Source: Nephrocerus scutellatus (taxonomy: Eukaryota > Arthropoda > Insecta > Diptera > Pipunculidae). Taken from it: 64,000 nucleotides of DNA. The position numbers and the translations under genes are program-made. The DNA lies in the NCBI GenBank assembly GCA_947095585.1, contig OX352763.1, positions 66,825,067 through 66,889,066 on the forward strand, written 5' to 3'. Below are positions 9,546 to 19,069 of the stretch, piece by piece. The notes under the pieces are model-generated. The model saw only the letters and a program-made list of their open reading frames with translations. It ran no database searches and was not told where the DNA came from. Position 1 is the first letter of the stretch. Each line of letters opens with the position of its first letter.

Positions 9546-10221
9546 CATTATTATGATCGATATTTAAAATAATTTTCAAGTATACATCACAAACATGCTA
9601 GTTCACAATAAACCTCAAATTCTTAATTTCAATTGCGTGTATTCTTTGCTGTCCTTTAATTACCAGAACATTATATAACAAAAAAATTTAATTTGAAATT
9701 TTTTATATAAAAACTGTTTTTGAGTTTGGGCCTATTTCAGAGTATTTACTTTTTTCCACGCATCACACGCACAACACGCGCCACACTCAACTCACGACAC
9801 GCTTCACACGCGGTATATCAAAATTGGCCCTTGAGATTGAGCCGCTCCCAAAATTTTAGCCCTCTAGGTCGTGTGGAACGTCGTCAAAAAGAACCTAATA
9901 TTAGTCGAAAATACAGACAAAAAGGGATCAAGTCAAGTTCAAAACAGTACCACTCTTTTGTTTTTCCGTTATGTTTTTGTTTTTGAATATTTTCAGCCCC
10001 CAATAAATTTGTTGCTAATTTTTACATTTCATCCGTTTACTGTTATCATTAAAAATTATATAAGCACATTTCTGCTCTTGTACTACTTGCCCTATTTTTG
10101 TTGTCTTTAAATCCACCTTGTATATGGGCTTACATACTTCCAATTTTCCATCTTGTTTTGCTTTTGCTAAAAAGAACATAGTTTACTCATAAAATAAATT
10201 ATGTAACATTTTAGTTAGTAC
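9546..10221. other. Non-coding AT-rich DNA, probably tomosyn intron
   Basis: I see no gene here. It holds an ACACGC-rich stretch near 9757-9800 and poly-T-rich sequence. The small open frames lack any recognisable domain. Its place just downstream (minus strand) of a splice-donor-like site suggests intron. Confidence 0.45.
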
Positions 10222-10429
10222 CATGTGGATAGAGATGATTATGGGGTTTGGCAATTGGCCTCATTGGCCATGTGCATATTGAACCATCGGAATGAGATGA
10301 TATAAAATATTTGCCTTCACTATGCCAAGATACTGATTTTAGCGGATATGCCGACTGCCATCGGATTTCTGCACATTTATTTCTCAGGTCCCATAGCACA
10401 ATAAGACCACTTTGAAAAGCTATAAGCAA
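10222..10429 (-). CDS. tomosyn: Tomosyn-like WD40 protein, internal exon
   Basis: The exon encodes LLIAFQSGLIVLWDLRNK, then PLKSVSWHSEGKYFISSHSDGS and ICTWPMRP. The paired WD-type repeats (IVLWDL; WHSEGK..SSHSDGS) match the conserved N-terminal beta-propeller of tomosyn/STXBP5, a syntaxin-binding inhibitor of SNARE assembly in exocytosis. Its close relative l(2)gl lacks the NKLLI-GLIVLWDL and SHSDG combination in this form. Minus-strand splice signals are clear: acceptor TTTTCTAG just before 10429 and a donor G|GTACTA at 10221-10220. The frame matches the upstream exon. This is one of two host-gene exons in the window. Confidence 0.8.
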
Positions 10430-10481
10430 CTAGAAAACAAGATAATTTAGTGTGTGTTTTATAAATATTACAAAAAATTAC

Positions 10482-10545
10482 CTTATTGGCATCCATCGGG
10501 TTATCTGTTAACCCAATCACAGAACCAGGATGAGTAGTTCTCACA
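10482..10545 (-). CDS. tomosyn: Tomosyn-like WD40 protein, upstream exon
   Basis: A 64-nt exon reads VRTTHPGSVIGLTDNPMDANK and joins the next exon (LLIAFQ) through a 52-nt intron (10430-10481) with GTAATT donor and CTAG acceptor. HPGxV...DNPxDxNKLLI is the tomosyn propeller signature. The acceptor before this exon (TTTTTTTTAG) lies directly at the end of a repeat element whose terminal T-run forms the polypyrimidine tract. The first base completes a codon from an exon not identified in this window. Confidence 0.75.
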
Positions 10546-10547
10546 CT

Positions 10548-11085
10548 AAAAAAAACCCATAAAAATTAAAATCTTTCGTGTAAATTCTCTTACATGTGTT
10601 TAAAATTTGAAGAAAATCGGGCTAATTTTTAAAAAATTTACATTGGCACCACTCGGGTTTCAGGGCCCGATCACTGCAACAAATTTACAAAAAGTTTTGT
10701 CCATCAGTGATACACATGTGTTAAAAATTTGAAGAAAATCGGGCTAATTTTTAAAAAAAATTATATGGGGACACCTCGGGCCTCAGGACCTGATTACTCC
10801 AAAAAATTTACAAAAACTGTTGTCCATCGGAGATACACATATGCTTAAGATTTAATGAAAATCGGGTTAGTTTTTAAAAATTGTATATGGGCACGGGCCT
10901 CAGGGCCCAACATATTAATAGAAAGTGTTGTCTCCGAAAATGTGCGCATAATTTCAATAAAATCGGGCTTTGGGAAGTGGTTTTAAAATTGATCGCAAGA
11001 TCCACGAAAAACCGACCGACCGACAGACGTGCCACGGAAATCGAAGTTAATATAGAGAATTTAATAAAATTCATTTAATCAAAAT
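10548..11085 (-). repeat. Inverted-repeat-bounded tandem family, copy A (upstream of tomosyn exon)
   Basis: One end reads ACCCATAAAAATTAAAATC then TGTAAATTCTCT; the other reads CCGACCGACCGACAGACGTG then TATAGAGAATTTAAT, giving AAATTCTCT/AGAGAATTT ends. The interior has units with GGGCCTCAGGGCCC-like and ACACATGTG-like palindromes and TTGTCCATCGG. It is reverse to copies B-D. It abuts the tomosyn splice acceptor. Confidence 0.8.
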
Positions 11086-11107
11086 TAATTTAACAACAAG
11101 AATATCT

Positions 11108-11260
11108 TTTATAAAGTACTACCTGGTCTGGGCAGTGTCCGACACCTTCCAAAATATGGCAGTTCTTATTGTCTTTAAATACCAGGAAGGCAACATTTTT
11201 GGACGCTACTATAATTCTGCTAAATTCATAAAAACATAAGATTTTTAAAAACGATTGACC
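11108..11260 (-). pseudogene. Possible piggyBac-like transposase fragment
   Basis: An open minus-strand frame reads SRIIVASKNVAFLVFKDNKN, then CHILEGVGHCPDQVVLYKRY before a stop. The arrangement (V..K DNK..H.L...G..P..V..YKRYS) recalls the segment before the last catalytic region in piggyBac transposases. It is short and I could not find other parts of such a gene, so the call is weak. It could also be chance coding potential with splice-like GCAG and CAGGTAGT ends. Confidence 0.25.
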
Positions 11261-11399
11261 CTTGACTTAGGATTCTCACCACTTCCAAACTAGAAGAAAA
11301 CTGCTCATAATGGCATATAACACCAACGCAAAGGTTTGACGGATTTCTACAGTCTGTAGTAAACAAACATACGTACAGAGTTTTAATTATACACATATT

Positions 11400-13124
11400 C
11401 AGTCATTGGCAAAATTATTTGCACAATTAAATATTTACACCATATCACTTCAAAAAAGTTGTATAACTTTTCAAAAATTCAATAAATCACTGATATTGTT
11501 GTTTATTACTAATCTTTCATATATTTATATTATATATAAATAAATACCAAAACAAAATTTCAAACAGAAATAGCTTAAAGTACGAAAATTACAGTGGCAC
11601 AATTATTGTGACATCACTAAAGTATGGCAAAATTATTTGCACAAGTGCAAAAACCGTTCTGAAACACTTCTGAAAACTGAAAATGGGAAATATTTTTACA
11701 TTGAATGCAATGATTTTCTTTGGCACAGCATTACCTAATAAGTTGTTTTCCCTCCTTTTGCCGCAATAACTTCTCCGAGGCGCCTTTGCATTGAATCAAT
11801 CAAACCTTAAATTTGCTGCTACGGAATGGTACTCCACGCTTCTATAAAATCTTTCCACGTTTCATCTGAAGATCTTCCGATGTTACGTGGAATTTTGGAC
11901 TTCACTAGATGCCACAAATTTTCTATAACATTTATGTCAGGGCTTTGCGGATGCCATTTAAAGACTTCTTGTCCTACTTCTGATAAAAACTTTTTGATGT
12001 TCCAAGCCGTGTGTATAGGTGCATTATCATGTTGAAGAATGAAATCGCTCCCAATTGATACTGATCCTGCCACCAGTGCAACATCATTTAGAATCTCTAA
12101 ACAATGTGACTGTGTCATATGATCAGAGCACCGGACAAGGGGTCCCACACCACAATATGATATGCATCCCCATATCATAATTTTGCCTCCTTTGGAATGC
12201 CTTTTGAGTTCAGTAACAGGTTGTTTGGCTCTTGTTTTTGAATCGGTGTAATAAAACTTTCGACCATAGCTGCCATCTAAAGAACAAGCAGTCTCGTCAG
12301 TCCAAAGCACACTTCTCCAAAAAGCTGCTGGTTTGTTGATATGTTCCCTAGCAAATTGTAGCCGAAGCCGCTTATTTTTTGGTGTTATAAAAGGTTTTTT
12401 TTTGTATGACGTAGGCTCGAATTTTATTTTCTTTTAACCTTCTTCGTAACGTTCTTTCTCTAACATTCTCCTCACGATCCTTGTTTAATTCATTTAACAC
12501 ATTTCGAACTTTTTCACATGGGTTTCTTCTAAAAGAACGAATAATTCGGAAGTCTTCCCTTTTCGAAGTAACCCTTTTTCTGCCTCTACCGGTTCGGTTT
12601 TTTAAACTTCCATGGGTTTTTTGTTTTTGAATTTGGTAATAAATTGCTCTTCGACTGCAGTGATATTTTGCCGAAAGTTTTGGTGCCGAAGCACCGGTTC
12701 CAAATTCTGCAACAATAGCCGCTCGTTTCTCCGTGGTTAATATCCTAGTTCTAGCCATTTAAAAAAAGTTGCACGAAGGACAGATGACGCTAAACTACTA
12801 ACAATGATTACGAGCACCGCTTTGCATGGAGAAGTTGAAGAGTTTAACTACCGTTTTATATTCAGAACAGTTATTTGCACTTGTGCAAATAATTTTGCCA
12901 TTTTTTAGTGATGTAACAATAATTGTGCCTCTGTAATTTTCATGATTTAAACTATTTCTGTTTGAAATTTTGTTTTGGTTTTTATTTACGGTTTTAAGAT
13001 AATATAAAAGATTAGTAATAAACAACAATATCAGTGATTTATCGCATTTTAGAAAAGTTATACAACTTTATTGTAGTGACATGGTGTAAATATTACATTG
13101 TGCAAATAATTTTGCCAATGACTG
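11400..13124 (-). mobile_element. Tc1-type DNA transposon, DD34E, IR/DR termini
   Basis: The ends are CAGTCATTGGCAAAATTATT inverted repeats at 11400 and 13124, next to TA. The same motif (TGGCAAAATTATTTGCACAA) is repeated inside each terminus (about 11626 and 12883), giving long terminal regions of about 260 bp with outer and inner direct repeats, the IR/DR layout. The single gene on the minus strand is a Tc1 transposase with one frameshift. At 1725 bp the size fits a near-complete Tc1 element. Confidence 0.9.
11819..12758 (-). pseudogene. Tc1 transposase with one frameshift
   Basis: The N-terminal frame (12758-12372) starts MARTRILTTEKRAAIV and has paired helix-turn-helix regions (APKLSAKYHCSRRAIYYQI; RGRKR hook). 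The catalytic frame (12395 to 11819) has LWTDET (first Asp), LQHDNAPIH (second Asp) and DINVIENLWH (Glu), with exactly 34 residues between the second Asp and the Glu. The two frames are split at a run of nine T on the plus strand (12395-12403), so a homopolymer slip is the single obvious lesion. The C-terminus ends at an internal stop close to the usual end. Confidence 0.85.
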
Positions 13125-13362
13125 TATACGAGTATATTTTAGGCCGTCCAAAAGTAATAAATTGATCACAATTAATATCACTGCAACTAGTGTACGCTAA
13201 CGAGCAGTTCAATATTGTTCTTATCCACATAAAAAACATACAGAAATAACTTATTATTTGTATACAAAAATACAAATATACATTTATATATATATTTATA
13301 TATGGTAGTTTTAGCTTTCAGCAATTAGATCATTGCGCTTGATGCGCTTCAGTCTTCGAGTA
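13125..13362. other. Short AT-rich spacer
   Basis: No gene or repeat recognised; it contains TATATATTTATATATA-like sequence near 13286. It separates the Tc1 element from the LINE tail. Confidence 0.4.
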
Positions 13363-13447
13363 TTTTTTTTTTTTTTTTTTTTTTGTGTAGACCCTAGTCC
13401 AAGTGACTGACACCGCGACCTGAAAGATCTATTGTATCGATAGGGCA

Positions 13448-15292
13448 TTAGTTGTCTAATAGACTTACTACCTTCCTGATGAAAGATAATATATCCTTAG
13501 TAGCAGAGTTCTTCAACTCCACTGTTGAGCATATTTCCTTATGGAAGATGCGTTTCCTTAACCAAATAAGTGCTGGGCAATCGCAGAGAACATGTTCGGA
13601 TGACTCCTCATCCTCTGCACAGAATCTGCATTCTGTTTGAGAGCCCACACCTATTTTGTTAAGATGATATCTAAGGCCACAGTGGCCTGTAAGAAAACCG
13701 GCTAGTTTCCTAATGCTTCCTTTGTCTAAGTTAAGGATTTCTTTATATGTATAGGGTCTGATCAGTTGTTTGGATTGCCTAAGCCCTGGGGTGTTAACCC
13801 AATGAGCCAGACGAAGTTCGCCCTCCCAACTATTTATTACCTTCGTGGCGGCACACCAGTTGACGCCACAAAAAGGTTCAGGTCCTATGAATGCAGCCTC
13901 CGAACCTGCTCTAGCTAGTTCATCTGCGGCTTCGTTGCCTGCGATGCCTCGATGACCTGGTACCCAACCGAGCTTAACCCTGTTGTGTCTGGCCAGAGAT
14001 TGCAACGCTTCGTAGCAGCTTTTTACTGTTAAAGAGTCCATCGAGTTGGACGATAGAGCTTTAATTGCTGCCTGACTGTCTGAATAAATATATATTCTAA
14101 CGCCTTTAACGCCTTTGCTAAGGTTTAACCTGGCACAGATCTCTATGGCATGGAGTTCGGCTTGGAAGACCGTTGGACTGTCTCCCATTGGTATCGAGAC
14201 CCTTGTATTAGGTCCATAGACACCGGCTCCGACTCCCGATTCCATCTTAGATCCGTCAGTGAACCACACCAGTCCATTAGTGTCTAGTGTCGGAGCACCG
14301 TTTGACCAGCTTGCGCGGTCTGAGATCTCAACTTCAAATAACCTTCCGAAACAGTACTCCCTGACCATAACGTCCGGTATTGTGCAGAACATGTCTCTTT
14401 CGGGAATTGAGTTGAGAATACTCAGGTGTCCCACAAGGTCGCCTGGTTTATACTTAAATTCTAGTTGCAGCTTAATAGCGCATCTAGCGGCCGTCTTCCT
14501 AATGAATGCCTGAAGGGGCGAAAGACCTACGATAGCTTCTAATGCTGTCGTTGGGCAGGTACGCATAGCACCTGTAATACCTAAACAGGCAATCCTTTGG
14601 AGCTTCTGAAGCTCGTTTGCCGTTTTACGCTCGAGTGCCTTGGGCCACCATATTATGGCCGCATACGAGATTATGGGTCTCACCATCAACGTGTAAATCC
14701 AATGTATCATCTTAGGATTGAGGCCCCAAGTACTGCCGTAAAGTCTCCTGCAGGCCCATAGGGCCCTTGTAGCGCGTTTAGTAGCAGACTTAATATGAGC
14801 ATTCCAGTTAAGTCTTTTGTCAAGGATAACTCCGAGGTATTTGACCTCGCTGGAATACGTAAGAGTGGTGCCTTTAATGATGATTGGATTTAAGTCAATC
14901 AATATTCTTTTAGTAAAAGGCACTAGAACCGTCTTGCAAGGATTGATGGATAACCCTTCCCTGCTGCACCAGTCTAAAACTGTTAAAAGCGCACATTGCA
15001 TGACAGCAGAGATAGTCTTGCAGTGTTTGCCTCTTATTATGATTGCCAGGTCGTCAGCGTAGCCTATGGCAGTGTAGCCTAATCTGTGTAGATTGGCCAA
15101 GAGATCGTCTATGACCATTGACCACAGAAGGGGAGAGAGGACACCTCCTTGGGGGCATCCCTTGACTGCGGTCACAGACACTGACACTCCTCCTGAGGAA
15201 GATGTGATATCTCGACTCTCGAGCATAGCCCTAATCCATTGATTGGTCGAGGTTTCGATGCCCTTATGACTAATAGCTCTCTCTATAGAGTA
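13448..15292 (-). pseudogene. LINE ORF2 C-terminal part: RT palm to RNase H
   Basis: From IERAISHKG just after the stop at 15293, through RGVSVSVTAVKGCPQGGVLSP-type and IGYADDLAIII (RT active site), VKYLGVILDKRLNWN, then RNase H: VWFTDGSKMESG (Asp), FQAELHAIEI (Glu), YIYSDSQAAIKAL (Asp), WVPGHRGIAGNEAADELA (His/Asp). The end has a Cys-His cluster (CRFCAEDEESSEHVLCDCP), the CCHC-like tail of such ORF2 proteins. The open frame from 15226 is 592 codons and appears otherwise intact. Confidence 0.9.
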
Positions 15293-16843
15293 TTAGCCAG
15301 TGTTATCGAAGGCGCCTTCAATGTCCAGAAATGCACACAAAGCAACCTCCTTGGATCTAAAAGTTCCTTCTATCTTTTTAACCAGATAGTGGAGGGCACC
15401 TTCTGTGCTTTTGCCTTTTCTGTATGCATACTGGCTTGAGTGCAGAGGAGCAGATATCTCTAGTCTGCCTCTAATATGAACATCGATGAGTCTCTCCATG
15501 ATTTTCAGGACAAACGATGTTAGACTGATAGGTCTGTATGATTTAGGTAGCTCGCTAGGCCTGTTGCCTGGTTTGGGGATAAAAATCACGTTTACCTGTC
15601 TCCAGGCGATCGGGATGTACCCCCAGTTGTAGCTTGCTCTAAATAATAAAATTAAGATTGGAAGGATAGCATCGATCGCCTTCTGTAGAAGAGCGGGAAA
15701 GATGCCATCCCCCCCAGGGGCTTTGAATGGTTTGAAGGAGCCTACTGCCCATCTAACCTTATCTGAGGCAAATATCTTACCAGATAAACTATTGGTTCTA
15801 CTAGCGATGCTAACCCTTCGGTCAATCGTGTTCGAGTTTGTGTGTGGTACACTGTTGTACGAGCCGGGGAAATGAACATTTAGAAGTGTTTTCAGTGTGT
15901 CTTCCCGGTCCATCGTGTAGGTACCGTCATACTTTTTCAACAGACCCACAGTATTTGTCTGATCTTTAACGAGTGCCTTGTGGATTTGCTCCTTTGTCAG
16001 CGGTTTCTTTGACAGGTCGGTCGGGACAACTCCCAGTCTTACAGCACTGGTCACTTGACTGAAAGTTGGAGTGTCTGGTGACGGTCCTGCTCTGGCCTTT
16101 TTGGCAGTCGATGAGGGCGGTGTCTGGTCTTCCGACCTGACGCGTTTGACAACGCTCTTAGTGGGAGGCGCTGCTTTGGCAAAAACAAGAGCACTGTCTC
16201 TGTCTTTGCCTATGCGTAATGCATGCTTGAAGCGTCTTTTTTCCCTCGAAGTAAGCTTTACATAAGCCTGTTGTTGGATCTGCATTCCCCCTAATGCGAT
16301 CCCAACCGAGGAGCAACCGGATTTCTCCGAGATGACGCTAATGGTGTCGACAACTTCGGATGTGTAAGACTCGGATGTATCCGAATCCACACCCTTGTTG
16401 CCAACATCTAAAAGTGGCGTATTTGTCAACACGGGGTTGACCCTGGATATCTTATCCCCCACCGACGAAACACCGGTCTGCATTTGAGCAGGTTCCGTGT
16501 CTGTTGTCAAAACTTTATTGACCGTCGGAAGGGAATCAGATCCTGACGAGGTTACGAGTGGCTCAGAAGCACTTCTCGATGTTTGTGTCATCACTGGGAT
16601 GACTGTCATTGGCACAGAAGCCTCTGACACTACAACGGCCCGCTCATACGCAGGTACCGAGGTTGATGCCATTGGAGATGCATCGGTCTCATTTTTATTT
16701 TTTGGATAATCTATTATTCCCACGAGTATCCGGGAAAGTAAGTCACCCATGGCAGAGCCCGGTATACCATGAGAAGACCGGTTAAAAACGGAGGTTGCCA
16801 GGTATCCGTAGTCCCGTGCTAGCGACCAACAACTCATGGCCAT
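15293..16843 (-). pseudogene. LINE ORF1 fused in frame to RT; endonuclease missing
   Basis: A 516-codon frame. Its first two thirds are ORF1-like: Ser/Thr-rich, then SREKRRFKHALRIGK, a basic VKRVRSEDQTPPSSTAKKAR stretch, and TPTFSQVTSAVRLGVVPTDL with LTKEQIHKAL. Then it passes directly into VKDQTNTVGLLKKYDGTYTM and LLNVHFPGS, the stretch that normally lies in ORF2 just before RT, and into RT fingers (FKAPGGDGIFPALLQ, KSYRPISLTS, AFLDIEGAFDN). No endonuclease motifs (GDFN, SDH) lie between, so a deletion near 15965 joined ORF1 to RT in frame. The frame ends at a single TAA (15293-15295) within DNTG-YSIERA and resumes in the same frame. Confidence 0.8.
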
Positions 16844-17159
16844 ACATCCCTCGGCGCACGTGTCTCACCACTGGATTTAGGATTTTTTAGTCTGTCGAGG
16901 TTTTCTCCTCCACTTAATTTTATTGAGGATAGGGTTGCCCCGTTACCCCACACCCTCCTCCTTTACCCGGGCTTGGGACCGGCATGCTGTATCCGCGCTG
17001 TGAGAGGTAGTCGACTCGTCCTATTGACCAGAAAACGCTCCAACTCATCTCTCAGGAGTGAGCAGACACGCTTTGTGGCCAACTCTGAGACCACTCCTAC
17101 TCCCACTAGACGGAAAAACAAGGCGGAGTTTCTTCGAGTAAGTCCGGTTGTATCGATGA
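16844..17159 (-). other. Probable 5' UTR of the LOA-like LINE
   Basis: Minus-strand sequence before the ORF1 start. It has no clear gene; an open frame across it is continuous with unrelated LINE sequence at 17160-17343. The boundary is inferred from the change in coding character. Confidence 0.35.
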
Positions 17160-17343
17160 GTTTAACTGCTTCCTGGTTTTTTTGTAGCCTCAGCCTTCGA
17201 TGATGGACAGTTGCATGCTCTTTAATTGTATCTTCTACAGTCTTGACTTTAAGGTCACGATGTAGATCTAAATTCCTAATGTGAGGGATCGCACAAGCGA
17301 CCACATAAATGAAATGCCTAAAAGCGTACAACGTTTTCGACAC
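17160..17343 (-). pseudogene. Jockey-type LINE ORF2 C-terminal fragment
   Basis: Minus-strand frame: AIPHIRNLDLHRDLKVKTVE, then IKEHATVHHRRL and NQEAVKLID. The pattern P..IRN..LH.DLK..TVEe.I then a Leu/Arg-rich helix is that of the extreme C-terminus of Jockey-clade ORF2. Only about 60 codons remain. Confidence 0.5.
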
Positions 17344-17374
17344 TACTTCGACTCTAGTGCCTCACAAAGAGCAA

Positions 17375-17492
17375 TATAAAAGAATACAAAAATCAATGAT
17401 ATGCATTCTTTAATAGCACACTTGGTGCATCAAAATAAAAGAATACAAAAATCCATAATATGCATTCTTTAATAGCATACTCGATGCATGGG
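17375..17492. repeat. 60-bp direct repeat, two copies
   Basis: ATAAAAGAATACAAAAATC begins at 17375 and 17435; both copies contain ATATGCATTCTTTAATAGCA and end with a TGCATC/TGCATG motif. It may be a short tandem duplication or target duplication trace. Confidence 0.75.
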
Positions 17493-17526
17493 AACAAAAA
17501 AATAAACAACATTTTCAATACCTTAA

Positions 17527-17690
17527 TGTATGACCAGCGGTCGTTCGCCTATGACAATAAATATGCAACCTAAGCATCATGGGCAAAGGAGTGCTGATCG
17601 CTTAGAACGTTAATTACCCATTCCATGCATTGAGCTGAGTAAGCGCATCGTTCGCTTGTGGAAATCAACGCAGCAGCACAGGCGAGCGAA
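17527..17690 (+). repeat. Interspersed repeat family R2, copy 1
   Basis: It shares about 160 bp with 47780-47966: ATGACCAGCGGTC, ATATGCAA, TAAGCATCA, GAGCTGAGTAAGCG and AAATCAACGCAGCAGCACAGG. The second copy carries a 30-bp block absent here. No coding potential. Class unknown. Confidence 0.7.
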
Positions 17691-18227
17691 CCCAAAAACA
17701 CTTGAATCGGTCGGTCATATATAACATACCTACACTATGCTGATAAAGCGATGTTACGTAAAATATGAATATCGATGAGTAGGTATTCCAGAGTCAATGT
17801 ATGTATAGTCGAAAATCGATCAATTATTTTTGTAGAAAAGAAAGGAAAATTTATTGAATAAAATCACTTTTAAGTTCAGCTTCAAACTAAATCATTGAGT
17901 TTTTAATTTTAAAAGTTTTCGAAACCATTCGATATTCTCGATATTCGATACGCCCTAGAGAGCTCCTGCTTTTGGGTTCACGTTTATCTGGCAACACGCC
18001 GGGCGAGTCAGATATCGAATCTGGTAAATAAAAGCAATATTTGGAAAATAATCGCAATATTGGGAAAATAATCGACCAATATTACATGGCGATACTGCCA
18101 GGAGTCTAATTTTCTTATAAAAAAAAAGAGAAAAAAAAAGAAGATAAACATTTTCTTTTGAAAATTCTGCATAAATTCTTCTTCTTCTTCTCTATTTTTC
18201 TCCTTCTTTTTCTTAAATTATATTTTT
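17691..18227. other. Intergenic or intronic AT-rich DNA
   Basis: I see no gene. It includes CGATATTCTCGATATTCG-type palindromic sequence near 17930 and repeated GCAATATTGGAAAATAATCG (about 18032-18070), plus a TTCTTC-rich tract before 18220. Confidence 0.4.
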
Positions 18228-18983
18228 TAAATTCTCTATATTAACTTCACTTGCCCGTGACCGTGGTCGGTCAGTTGGTCGGTCGGTCGTTCGGTCGGCA
18301 AACTTGCGATCAATTCCCAAAGCCCGATTTTATTGAAATTTTGCACACATGTGTATTTCCGGAGACAACACTTTCTATTTAAATTTGAGGCCCCTCGGAC
18401 CACGCGGTCGGTTTTCGATTTCTCGATTTTCTTCAAATTTTATACGCATGTGTATCTCCGATGGACAAAACTTTTTGTAAAAATTTTGAAGACCCCGAGC
18501 CCCGGGTTCGTGGGGCCCCATAAAAATTGTTTAAAAAAATTAACCCGATTTTCTTAAAATTTAAAACACATTTAATATACTCCGATGGACAACTCTTTTT
18601 GAAAAATTTTGGAGATCCCGGACCCCGGAATTTAAAAAAAAAAATTAGCACGATTTTTTTAAATTTTATATACGTGTGTATCTCCGATGGACAACACTTT
18701 TTTTGTGGCCGGGGTCTTGGGGCCCTCAGGCCCTGAGGCCCGAGGGGTGCCCATATAAATTTTTTAAAAATTAGCTCGATTTTCTTCAAATTTTAAACAC
18801 ATGTGTATCACTGATGGACAAAACTTTTTGTAAATTTGTTGGAGTGATAGGGCCCTGAGACCCGTATGGTGTTCATGTAAATTTTTTAAAAATTAGTCCG
18901 ATTTTCTTAAAATTTTAACACATACCCACATCCGTTAGAGTATTAACATGAAAAATTGTAATTTTAATGCGATGTTTTTTTTT
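18228..18983 (+). repeat. Inverted-repeat-bounded tandem family, copy B
   Basis: It starts AAATTCTCTATATTAACTTC then a GGTCGGTCGGTCG run, then AAAGCCCGATTTTATTGAAA, then at least five units containing TCTCCGATGGACAACACTTT and GGGGCCCC-like palindromes; it ends CATGAAAAATTGTAATTTTA followed by T9. The end layout agrees with copy D. Confidence 0.8.
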
Positions 18984-19069
18984 GTCATATAAAAGAAAAA
19001 CATAAAAAATTTTTCTTTTGAAAAATAGGCCAAAAAAAATATTTTTCATCGTCGCTGGTTTAATACAAT

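Larger units (their letters stand above)
13363..17160 (-). mobile_element. LOA-like non-LTR retrotransposon (LINE), internally deleted
   Basis: A run of 22 T at 13363-13384 is the poly(A) tail of a minus-strand LINE. It carries RT and RNase H without an LTR. The RNase H domain places it in the RNase H-bearing LINE clades (LOA/I/Ingi group); the ORF1 and RT wording is closest to LOA-type elements of flies and mosquitoes, an inference. The endonuclease region is absent. The 5' boundary near 17160 is approximate. Confidence 0.85.

Noticed and set aside
10222..10545. l(2)gl as the identity of the WD40 exons
   Set aside because: The HPGxV...DNPxDxNKLLI and SHSDG motifs fit tomosyn better than l(2)gl.
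11108..11200. Third tomosyn exon suggested by GCAG and CAG/GTAGT edges
   Set aside because: Its open frame ends in phase 0, whereas the next tomosyn exon needs two leading bases, and its sequence does not fit the propeller.
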